From contig CAJFCJ010000056.1 in NCBI GenBank assembly GCA_904063045.1, positions 1-64,000 on the forward strand: 64,000 nt of DNA, read 5' to 3'. Position numbers and translations under genes: made by a program. Of this stretch, positions 45,931 through 55,183 are shown piece after piece. Positions within the stretch are counted from its first letter, which is position 1; each line of letters opens with the position of its first letter. The notes beneath the pieces were generated by a model. That model worked only from the letters and a program-made list of their open reading frames with translations. It was not told where the DNA came from and searched no databases. The DNA comes from Dimorphilus gyrociliatus (Eukaryota; Annelida; Polychaeta; Dinophilidae).

Positions 45931-46030
45931 GGGCACCTTGGTAGGATGGTTTTGGGACTGTTATTGAGTGGATGCAGCCACAGATCACCATTACAGTCAT
46001 CACTAGTGGAAGCCACAACATCTGTTTCAT
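45896..46030 (-). pseudogene. env: Env-like ORF, signal-peptide segment
   Basis: The first in-frame ATG at 46030 opens a hydrophobic leader of about 25 residues. Upstream the frame is open without an ATG to about 46176, so the messenger is probably spliced from a leader as in errantiviruses. The frame is lost at about 45900. Confidence 0.5.
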
Positions 46031-46149
46031 GTTAGCTCTTCCTGTGTTGGCTATAGTTGAATGGTTGAAAATTTTGTGTTGTTGTTCCACTCTGATAGTT
46101 ATTCCATCTTCTAACTCTATATATTGTGGTTCCACTTCTTGTTGGGAAT

Positions 46150-46611
46150 CTAATTGTTCAGAGATGATTTAGTCTCATCTAAAAATATGACTGACTCATT
46201 GTCTGTGTCACTTGTATTTTCTTTCTCATCTTGGGATGAATCTACCACTATGAGGGACTCATTATCTGAATGGGTTATGTCAATAATTTCACCTTCAATA
46301 ATTATTGACTCATTATCCGAATGGGTTATATCAATAATTTCGCTTTCAATAATTATTGACTCATCGTCTGAACTAGATATTTCATCTTCTCTATCAGAGA
46401 TAATGTTTGCCTCTGAATCTGTATTTTGATCCAGTTCATTATTTGTTTCTGTGTCATCACTTTCAGATGAGCTTGAAGGTTCATTGAGACTGTAATTACT
46501 GTCTGTTTTGAAAGTATTGCTTGTGTCATAACCAGTATCAGAATTAGTAACTTCCATCTCTGAGTCATCACTATCTGAACTTTCTGATGAAGAGTCATGC
46601 TGTCCCATCAT
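46150..46611 (-). CDS. Acidic accessory ORF with SUMO-interaction-like motif array
   Basis: 153 residues starting MMGQHDSSSESSDSDD, almost entirely Asp, Glu, Ser, Thr and Asn apart from regularly spaced hydrophobic clusters in the C-terminal half. Two direct repeats of ESIIIESEIIDITHSDN (second copy with G for S) are followed by SLIVVDSSQDE and SVIFLDET. Each cluster fits the SUMO-interacting consensus (three to four I/V/L next to acidic or phosphorylatable residues), and the spacing resembles the SIM array of the ubiquitin ligase RNF4. It lies between the pol 3' end and env in its own frame. It matches no usual retroviral gene. Serine stretches suggest casein kinase 2 regulation; that and SUMO binding are inference. 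Confidence 0.65.
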   Translation of the reverse strand: MMGQHDSSSESSDSDDSEMEVTNSDTGYDTSNTFKTDSNYSLNEPSSSSESDDTETNNELDQNTDSEANIISDREDEISSSDDESIIIESEIIDITHSDNESIIIEGEIIDITHSDNESLIVVDSSQDEKENTSDTDNESVIFLDETKSSLNN

Positions 46612-46643
46612 GGCTATAGTGACTTTGTTTAGTTGAGGTTGCC

Positions 46644-47320
46644 TTATTCTTTCAGCCAGGTTCCTTTCCTTCTATCAAATTTGAGAGAACACTGTTTAGC
46701 TTCAAAATTGAGGTTTGCTCCCACAGTTTGTAGGAAATCACAACCAAGTATTATTGCTATGTCTAGATTTTCCATAACTATAAATTCTTGTTCCATACTT
46801 TCTCCAGCAAATTGGATATTCAGCTTTACGCTTCCTTTTTGCTTTAAAGCTTTCCCATCAGCTGAAGTTATAATTGGTAAGCCAATTGTTTCTTTATCCA
46901 TAATTGTAACATCCATTAACTTGATTTCTTTTTCAGTAATAAAGGATCTCAATGCTCCTGTGTCACACAAGGCAATGACTTCTTGGCCTTTTTGATTCTT
47001 CAAACGGAATTGGAAGTCATTTCTTCCTTCTACCTGAGAAAGATATTGGAGGTGTGTTATTTCCTTCTCCACAAGGTGAAAGATTGTTGTTGCTTCTTTC
47101 CCTGTTTCCAACTTATTAGATTCATTGGCTAGTCTTAATCTGCTACCATGTACCAACTTGCATGTATTATCATCCATTTGTATTTCATATATCCACTTTT
47201 GATGATTGACTTTTGTTATTCGGTATGGGCCTAACCATTTTAAAGAAGGGATTTTTGTTATTGCAATTCTTGCAGCATCATTTCTTAAGAATACTTCATC
47301 ATCAACCTCAAATATTTTGG
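46644..47320 (-). CDS. Pol C-terminal GPY module and second retropepsin-like domain
   Basis: After integrase, and in another frame from about 47320, the sequence encodes the KWLGPYRITKV (GPY/F) module normally found at the integrase C-terminus, so it belongs to the pol tail. A full retropepsin-like fold follows: VIALCDTGALRSFI (catalytic D-T-G-A), a flap-like segment ITSADGKAL, and IILGCDFLQTVGANLNF. The same three landmarks occur in the normal protease at the start of pol (ALIDSGSDRSFIS, IIGCDFLQQNGATLDF), so this looks like a duplication of the protease placed after integrase. The active-site residues are intact. Stop at 46644. The frame change near 47320 may be an indel, a programmed shift or a sequence error. 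Confidence 0.7.
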
Positions 47321-50300
47321 AAGATTGAGATTTCTATTCTTTCTTTCCCTATATTGTTCTTTTGCCATGATGGATTTACAGAAGGCTGTAGCTCTTAACT
47401 GTACTAATTGCTGCTGGTGATTGAATACAAATAGTACATTTGTTTCAGGAGAGGTAGTATGCATTGTTACATCAATCAGTGTTCTTGTGCTGGTGCCAAA
47501 AAGAAGTTCCTGGGGTGGTAGTCTTGTACTTCCTACAGGTGATTGATTCAAAAATGCTTGAATCAAGGGTAGGTTTGCAACCCAGTTATGCTGATTTTCT
47601 TCCACCACTAATTTATTGATTTCCTTCCTCACTTCTCTATTTCTTCGTTCAACTAGTCCATTGCTCTGGCTTCTATAAGCTGTTGTTTGGATTTTCTCAA
47701 TACCTAATACCTTCATAAACTCTTTAAAAGCTTTACCAACAAAGTTTCTTCCTTGATCTGTCAACATTTGTTTTGGAATTCCAAAAATGGGAAAAAATCT
47801 GTTGAAAAGAAGGTTTGCAATTTCTTTACTGGTTTGCTGTTTGAGTGCATATAAAACTGTGTATCTACTGAAATGATCCACTATCACAAGTATGAATCTG
47901 TATGACTTAACCATGGGTAAGGGTCCCATTATATCCATGGCTACCAACTCCATTGGTGATGCAGGGTGAAAGGTTTCTACCAAAGGGTATACTCTACTCC
48001 TACCATTCATTTGTTCACACAAAGTGCAATCCTTTATTGAATTCTCAATCATAATCTTTAATTTTGGGTGCCAAAAGGTCTTTGTAATTATTTGTAATGT
48101 CATTCTGGGTCCATGGTGATTGTGAATTTTATTTTTATGGAATTTAGGGAGCAGAGTTAGCATCAAATGGTCAGGTAAAACCAGAATGTTTCTTTCTTCA
48201 AGGATAATCCAGATCATTTCCTTGTGAACAAACATCTCCATTATGAAAGGTGTAAAAGTTCCAAAATAAGGAATAGGTAGCTGACCATCCAATGTTAAAT
48301 ATTCTTTAATTGATTTTAAATTCACATCTTTTTCTTGCTCTGACTGTAAGTCAACAGAAGACAAATCAATTTTCTCTTCACTGTTATCACTGGTAGCTAC
48401 AAAAGTTAACTCTGGTGTATGTTCATACTGTTCCATTTTAACTGAAATAGAGGGAGAATTCTCCTTTTTGATCTTTCCATGAATTAGCTCTTCAAATGTT
48501 ACTTTCCTTGGGGGTGTATATTCTTCTAATCTTGTTAATGCATCTGCTCTATTTTTTCGTCCTGTCACATAGTTAATTGTAAATTTTAAATCCATTAAAG
48601 CCATGACCCATTTTGCTGTGCTGACATTCAATTTGTTTTGCTTAAATGTTTGTACTAGACTCTGATGGTCAGTATATAAAAAGAATGGCTTGTCTTGAAG
48701 GTAATGTAAAAATTTCTTTACAACCCAGTAAACACCAAATGCTTCCTTTTGATAGGCTGCATATTTCATTTGATTATTGTTGAATTGTTTTGAAGCATAG
48801 GCAATGGGTTTCATTGTTTTCTTCCCATTCTCATCTACATAAACTTGTTCAAGAACTCCTCCTACAGCTACATTCGATGCATCTGTTGTTAAGTGAAAAT
48901 CTTTAGCAAAATCAGGTAGTTGTAATACAGGAGGGTTAACTACTGCATCTCTCAACTTGAAAAATGATTGCTTGGCTTCCTCAGTCCATTGCAATTTATC
49001 CTTTTTCCCATGTAGTTTCATTAACATATACAGAGGTTTAGCTACTCTTGCAAAATCTTGTATAAATTTTCTGTAATAGCCACAAAATGCAACAAAGCTT
49101 AGTAGTGAATTTGCAAACACTGGTGGCTGTAAATTATATAATTTATCTGTCTTGGACTTATCTGTTTCAATCCCCTTTTCTGATACAATGTGTCCCAAGA
49201 ATTGAACTTGTTCTTTCAAAAACACACATTTACTTAGTTTAATCTTAAAATTGTACTTTTGAATCTGTTGAAGAATGGTCTCCAATGCTTCCCAATGTTG
49301 GTCCAGCGACTTGGTAAATATTATTATGTCATCAAGGTAGTTTAGGCACAAATGCTTTACATCCTTTAGCACAAATGAATTCATTACATAACTAAAATGA
49401 GGAGGGGCATTGGTTAATCCAAAAGGCATCTTAATAAATTCAAACAAGCCAAAAGGTGTAATAAATGCTGTTTTAGACCTATCTTCTTTCTTGATGTTAA
49501 TGTGGTGGTATGCACTTGTCAAATCCATTGTAGAAAAGAATTTATTTCCTCCTCCCAAATGGTCAAAAAGATCATCTTGATTTGGCAGTGGATACTTGTT
49601 TTTAACTGTCATTTTGTTTAGTTTTCTATAATCTACACACATTCGTAGACTACCTTCCTTCTTTCTTACGAAAACAATTGGTGAAGCCCAATTGCTCTTG
49701 CTTGGTTGAATAACTTTGCTTTTTACCAATTCAGCTATCTGTTGCTTACATTCTTCTTGTTTTTGAGGAGGCATTCTATATGGCCTTTGTCTATATGGTG
49801 TTGAACCTGGTTCAAGAGTTATTTCCAAGGGTGGTACCTCTGGATTGCCAATATCAAATCTGTCTTCTGCAATAGTTTCTTTATATTTTGCCAGAATTTG
49901 GGTAACTTTGTTCTTCATCTCGGGATTTTCTTGTTCAATTGTTGTCTGAAGGGTATGTATTTGACTCTCATTCTTTTTCATAATAAGAGGAACTGGGTAA
50001 AACCCTTTGAAAGATAAGTGTTGTGTTCCAACAGGGTAATTCTTTTCTGTACCTGGCTGGAGTATAATCTGTCTCTTGCCAAAGTCAAGGGTAGCTCCAT
50101 TTTGTTGTAGAAAGTCACACCCAATAATACATTGTTGTGTAATGATTTTGTTGATCAGAAAGCGTTGTTTAATAATCTTTTCATTAAAATAAAGTCTGAG
50201 AATGATTTCTCCACATATCTCGATGCTATTTCCTGAAGCATCTCTAGCATTTTTCACAGTTTGTTCTGGGAAGGATGCTTTTCCTTGAACTTGTCTTAAT

Positions 50301-50494
50301 ACCTTTTTTGAAATGAAAGATCTGTCACTACCAGAGTCTATCAAGGCATCAAACTTAAAACCAGTATTAGTTTCAAATTGTCCAATAAATGTTGAAGCAT
50401 TTCGCTCAGATTGTTTGCTTTGTAACAGCTGACAAGTGGATTCGTCACTATCTGAAAAACAGAGAATATCTTGAACTTCGTCGTTTTCTGACAT
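47321..50494 (-). CDS. pol: Ty3/gypsy Pol: protease, reverse transcriptase, RNase H, integrase
   Basis: An open frame from ATG 50494 (and about 60 bases earlier in the -1 frame relative to gag) continues to a stop at 47285. Domains in order: retropepsin (ALIDSGSD near residue 50), reverse transcriptase (CVDYRKLN, FGLTNAPPHF, catalytic YLDD), RNase H (TTDASNVAVGG, YTDHQSL, NRADALTRL), integrase with HHCC zinc finger (H-x..-HH, CTLCEQ), then DDE residues (VAMDIMGP, LTDQGRNF, NGLVERRNRE). All catalytic residues I can check are present. The start overlaps the gag end in the -1 frame, so expression by frameshifting is likely. Confidence 0.92.
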
Positions 50495-50541
50495 GCTTTC
50501 ATTGTCTAATGTTTCTAATTTTTGTAGCTTAGGTTCCTCTT

Positions 50542-51564
50542 TCAGTATCGTCTTTGCTGGTTGATTTTTCTTATAATACCTATTTGTTGTAGTTGGTGCA
50601 TACTTTTGGACTTTTGGCTTGAAAACTTTTCTTTAGTAGCATTTTTGTTGTCAGGTACATGCTTTCTATTCCAGAAATTTGGGGTTTCTGTAGAAGCATC
50701 TTTTCTGATTACCTGGGTCTTTTTGGTCTCTTTTCTTTGTTGAGTTTCCAATTTTGACACCATTGTGATCGGTTTTCTTTGAGTTAGTTTTAATGAAGTT
50801 TCTGCTTGCTTAGCAGCCTCATATAGTTCTGCCAATGTTTGACATTTAGGATGTAAGGTGTACACTAAATGTAGAATATCCTGTTGTAATCCTCTTTGTA
50901 AAACTTCCATCAGTTTTATTTCTTTCATAGTTGCAAGCAATTGTGGTTCCATTGGTCTAGGTGGAGAAAACCTCTTTATCAATTTCTTTGCTCTATTAAC
51001 AAACTGAACCACACTTTCGCCATTCATTTGCTTTAAGTTAAGCAATTTCTCCTGATACTCCAAAGGATCTAGATCAAATTCGTCATGGAGGGCTTTCCAT
51101 ATTTCCTCCACAGTAGGCTCTCCATCCAGAGCCAACACCAAATCCTTTGCAGGACCAGTTAAATAATCTAAAAGATTTGCTTTCACAACATCTTCTCCTA
51201 TCCAACCATAAGCATAACATGCCTGATTAAAGTCTTCTTTGAATTTTGAACACTCCTTGCTTCCATCATACAACTTGAGAATAGTTCTTTGAGGGCGGTC
51301 CCAAGCAGCCCTTAATGCTTGAATTACTGTTGTGATATCAACATTTGGGTTCTGTGCTGGGTGATGTGTTCCATCTCCATGATCTGTTGGAATTGTGATT
51401 CGATTTCTTTTCATTTCACTCACCAATCTATCATAGTCTTCAATTAGTCTTTGTTGCCTTTCTGACATTCCTGCTGGCTGAATTGTAATTGTTGGAGTTG
51501 CTGGGGTTGAAGGGTTAGAGTCTGTAACTGCCCCAGTGGCGTTTCCATTTCCTCCTTCTGCCAT
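50542..51564 (-). CDS. gag: Ty3/gypsy Gag
   Basis: The ATG at 51564 (MAEGGNGNATG) is preferred to an earlier in-frame start at 51699, which lies inside the LTR. About 340 residues. The capsid-like retrotransposon gag domain runs from about ILKLYDGSKECSKFKEDF to LYEAAKQAETSLKL, with the conserved region of the CA C-terminal part (L...F, PLEYQEKLLNLKQ..ESV..F). It ends in a basic tail; no CCHC zinc knuckle is present, as in some other gypsy lineages. Stop at 50542, with pol following in the -1 frame. Confidence 0.85.
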   Translation of the reverse strand: MAEGGNGNATGAVTDSNPSTPATPTITIQPAGMSERQQRLIEDYDRLVSEMKRNRITIPTDHGDGTHHPAQNPNVDITTVIQALRAAWDRPQRTILKLYDGSKECSKFKEDFNQACYAYGWIGEDVVKANLLDYLTGPAKDLVLALDGEPTVEEIWKALHDEFDLDPLEYQEKLLNLKQMNGESVVQFVNRAKKLIKRFSPPRPMEPQLLATMKEIKLMEVLQRGLQQDILHLVYTLHPKCQTLAELYEAAKQAETSLKLTQRKPITMVSKLETQQRKETKKTQVIRKDASTETPNFWNRKHVPDNKNATKEKFSSQKSKSMHQLQQIGIIRKINQQRRY

Positions 51565-51602
51565 ATTTACTTTCTCAAAACTTTTGAATAAACCAAAAGA
51601 AT

Positions 51603-51620
51603 ATCCTGTCGACTGCGCCA
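51603..51620 (-). promoter_or_regulatory. Primer binding site
   Basis: On the minus strand, TGGCGCAGTCGACAGGAT lies four bases inside the 5' LTR. It would pair with a tRNA 3' end ending ..TGCGCCA, most like animal serine tRNAs. Confidence 0.65.
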
Positions 51621-51623
51621 AAT

Positions 51624-52260
51624 TTGTACTGCTCTTGCTGGCAAAATCTATGCGTTTGCAAGTTATAACAATACTGGTTCTACTCGAACCTTTAAACAAA
51701 TGTTTAAATTAAAATGGTTTATTCGCAATAATAATACTTAAGCAAGTAACAATATGAGAGTTCGATAGCAGAGTAGATAGTTTGTAAAAGCAGGTTGCCA
51801 AATTACCAAACTGTCTTCTAATGTTGAGGAGTAGATGGATGGTTCCAGTGGAGGTTGTTTCCAGATGATTTTCCCAGGTCCTTGGGTCCAGATGGAAGCT
51901 GCATGCCAAATGAGAATAATGAGGATTTATATACTTTGAGGTTTGTCTCTGACATCCAATCATCACTTTACAGTTGCCGAAATGTGTAGTTCATATTTAT
52001 CTTTAGTAACAGGATGTTACAAGGTTCAACATTTAGGAAGGTTAATTGAATTATAACTTGGCCACACCCTAGGCAAGTTAATTAAATTATAACTTGGCCA
52101 AACCTTTATTGGTAATTAAAGATGAGCCTTCAAGCTGACTAATCAGACTTATGTTTGGCCAATGTTATAGCATTTTCTTGCGTAGGTTTTAAGATGTACA
52201 TGTATATGTTGCATAAAATAATAGAGTTCAAGCATGTAAAATATAACCAAAGTTGTACAA
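51624..52260 (-). repeat. 5' LTR of the gypsy element
   Basis: 637 bp, TTGTAC..GTACAA. It differs from the 3' LTR at about five to seven scattered positions. Confidence 0.92.
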
Positions 52261-52261
52261 T

Positions 52262-52640
52262 AGGAGCGGCCATTTTTTTATATTCAATTTATGGTCTAAT
52301 TTATAGTTATCCTTCTAAGAAGTTTAAAATTAAGAAAAAACAAGATCAGCGACAATGGAAACATTTTAAAAGATTCTAAAACGCTTGGTAAGAATATTAG
52401 AACTGAAAGTATGCTGTTTGGTGTTACAACAATATATCTACTCAGTTGGTTTCCAGCTTCATTTTCAATTGCTGATAATTTGTCTTCAAATATTATACTC
52501 TTTCACATATATCTTGTTAATAATTCTACAAATTTTTTTATATATTTTCTATTTCAAAAGACATTTTGTGAAAATTTGGCAAAGTTTTTTTTTTGTAAAA
52601 ATTTCAGGCATTCATCATCATCATTATCATCATCATCCTA
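52262..52640 (+). pseudogene. Rhodopsin-like GPCR fragment (TM5-TM7) cut by the retroelement
   Basis: Directly after the LTR the frame reads a TM5-like span (AAIFLYSIYGLIYS), basic loop 3 and, after a one-base frame change near 52373, a TM6-like span (MLFGVTTIYLLSWFPASFS) and a TM7-like span (IYLVNNSTNFFIYFLF), then a C-terminal tail rich in Ser. The W-F-P and N-N-x2-N-F-F-I-Y features fit neuropeptide-type class A receptors. TM1-TM4 are not found on the other side of the element. A dead 3' fragment. Confidence 0.6.
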
Positions 52641-53715
52641 AAACTTAAGCCTAACTAACTGTAAATAAAAGTAAGTAAACATCAAAAATTTGGTATTTGG
52701 CAATATTTTTAAAGTTTTAACCCATCTCTCTCATTTCTGGAAAGAGTAAGAATTCATTTCTCGTTGTATTCTTTGTAAAAATCTTAGATTCTAATAAACT
52801 AAATGTTGTTAATATATTTTTTTTTATAAGCTTAATTATTTTAATTAGCCTCCATTAACTAAATTGTCTATTTGGCAGTTTCCATGGAAATATCTACTAA
52901 TTTCCAAAATGGGTCTTCTTCCTCACTCATTTACCAATTCAGTAAGATCTCTTTCAATGTGTTTGATGACTTAAACTAATCCATTGCAAAATGTCAACAA
53001 ATACACTTTCCATTTGTGTATTTAAGCATAAATTTTTAGTTTCAATTTTGGAACAATTTTTAAGCATATTTCCAAGTTTCTTTGATTGAATATCATTTAG
53101 ACTTTAATAACTGAAATCAATATCTTTTACAGTTTACTTTTTATGTAAAGATTTATGAAGGCAAACAGTTAGATGATACTTTAAAAGATGATTGTTATGC
53201 CTGAATCCATTGTTTACTGGAGGAGAATTCTTAAAAAATCTGACCTATAAAAAATTAATCAGAAAGGTTAAAAAATTTTTCACTTTTGTTTTTATTCATT
53301 TTTGAAAAATGTTTTTGCAATTCAACAAATAAGATCTGATGACCCTATTAGATGGTTTGTATTGGGGTCTGCCATATTTGTATGTTGGGTAAGGGTTAGG
53401 TAAAAATCCCGAGTTACACACTCAATGAGCACTACCCCAGAAAGTTTTGTTCTCACTCTAAGATCTTTACTGTATGATTCTAGGAGCAGATACTCCTCTT
53501 GTCTCTTTTCACTAGGAAGTCAATTTTCCCAGTAGAATTGCTAGGAGGTTGACTGCACTATGACTGTCTCTCCATATTTCGAGGTCTTATTACCTCTTTG
53601 TTAGGCAATTTGGTTGCTTGATCTTAGGACAATTTTTTGCTACAATCTGACAATTAATTCACAATTTTAACTTCAGTTGGGGGTTGGTAAGGGCTTAACT
53701 TAAATTAACTTTTTT
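52641..53715. other. Gene-free stretch
   Basis: AT-rich; a short (CAT)n run overlaps the end of the GPCR fragment. A GGTTAGGTAAAAA piece near 53390 may be MITE debris. No gene recognised. Confidence 0.4.
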
Positions 53716-53925
53716 TCAACATTTTGGATGAATTGAAAGTATATTGAACAGGTTGTATATCTGGATGATAGATAAGACGATTTCGATGTCCTCCACAAGC
53801 AAACATTCAATAGCAATACCAATAGCTCCAATGGCATCTAATCTATTTGCATCTTGTACAATTTGACATTCTAAACTTGGCTTTTCCAGGCCATTTTCAG
53901 ACAGTAAAATTATCATAGATACCAT
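53716..53925 (-). pseudogene. HD-domain phosphohydrolase exon remnant
   Basis: The frame contains ECQIVQDANRLDAIGAIGIA, the hallmark of YedJ-like HD hydrolases (normally A.I.QDADRLDA.GA.GI.R). One base out of frame it continues ACGGHRNRLIYHPDIQP, matching the next family motif (.F..GG....IYDP). The metal-binding second Asp (Q-D-A-D) reads N here. With one frame break and no other exons seen, it is probably a remnant or an exon of a mostly absent gene. Confidence 0.55.
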
Positions 53926-54159
53926 TCAAGTGTGATAAAACACATATGGGAAAGAGAGGCAAGTTTTTAGGATAGCATTTTAAATGTGCAACCTTTTTAT
54001 ACATAAGAATGTATAAGAAACCAAAAAGCGCCCTCTAGTAGATTTTTATAAATATTATATAGTATAGTTCCAAAAATCTTTTCATAGTAGTAATCAACTT
54101 TTTTAAATTCAAGTAAACCCAAACACTAAAAGCAAGAGTTAGAGATTGTGATAGAGATA

Positions 54160-54330
54160 GATGATTGGAATGAAAATACAGGAGCTTATATACTCTTTGG
54201 TGAGTTGATGATATCCAATCATTGGTTTGAAGTTGGTGAATGCTCTAGTTCATGTTTATATTTAGTAATAGGATGTTACAAAGTCCACTAGACATAGTCC
54301 TTATCTTTTTTGGAAGCAAATTGAATTATA
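54160..54330 (-). repeat. Diverged gypsy LTR fragment
   Basis: Matches part of the LTR near 43220-43390: TTATATACT..GG, ATCCAATCAT, TTAGTAATAGGATGTTACAA. Old and partial. Confidence 0.5.
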
Positions 54331-55183
54331 ACTAGTCTAAAAGTGACTGTGTTGTGATTTGTGATGGGATGTATCTATCTTACTTAAAATCAATTACTGT
54401 TTTTTAAGTGTTGAACAATCAAGGTGTCCAAGAGAAACATTTGAGAATTTGAGTAAAATGACTTTCTGGAGAAGAATGTCCTGATTTTGTAGAATATGAA
54501 TATTAGATAAGAAATTTCTTGGGTTACTACTTGTACGGGATAATAGAAGAGTAAAAACCTGACATACAGTTTAAACTGAACTATATATTCACACAGAATG
54601 TGGGCGTGGCAATATAGTAAAGAACTCTTATCATTCGAAGCGTATATTTATTTTGTATCAATTTTTAAACTTTCTTACACTTGCTTCCCTCTGTAGGCAT
54701 TTTCTAAGAATATTTCCAAAGTTTACTATGCTATTACTTGTTTGGTCTGTTTGCGAAGCAGTAAGACAATTGGCTTCAATGTAAAATTTCTTATTCTGAA
54801 AGAAAAACAAAAACAACGAAAGTAGTCTTTTTTGTCAGATAATTAAAAAAAAAAAATCTAAAGCAAAGCTTAAAAAATTCACTTTAAGAAAGATATTTTT
54901 AATACCAAAATCTTCAACTAGAATTAGAGAGAATTTGTTTGCCTATGCAACAGCCGTAATAACATGTCTATATAGACAATATATTGATATTATTGACTCG
55001 GCAACTTTTTCAACGCACAAACTACTCAAGTTCTCCAGCAGACAATTCGGTAGAATAAAATTTTCCTTAAAGTTATTAGAAAATAAAATTACTAAGAGAA
55101 TATAGAAAAGAAAACTGGTATTGAGTTGTTGTTGATGTTCCAAGGACACTTACTATTGCTTGTTAATTTAAATGTCATATTTT
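54331..55183. other. Stretch without a recognised gene, downstream of the receptor
   Basis: A minus frame at 54943-55149 (FLFYILLVILFSNNF..) could be a 3' exon of the receptor, but I see no motif to support it. Nothing else recognised. Confidence 0.3.

Larger units (their letters stand above)
42943..52260 (-). mobile_element. Young Ty3/gypsy retrotransposon with env-like region
   Basis: A complete 9.3 kb element read on the minus strand: 5' LTR 51624-52260, primer site, gag, pol, extra protease-like domain, acidic ORF, env-like region, polypurine tract, 3' LTR 42943-43579. The two LTRs differ at only about five to seven positions in 637 bases, so the insertion is recent. The tract next to the 5' LTR matches a tRNA 3' end. 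I find no direct duplication at the outer borders (..GTATA and TAGGAG..). The coding region has frame changes near 47315, 45920 and 45365, while gag and most of pol are open. Confidence 0.92.

Noticed and set aside
52614-52640. (CAT)n run as a histidine- or serine-rich functional tail
   Set aside because: A microsatellite at the end of an already broken receptor fragment.
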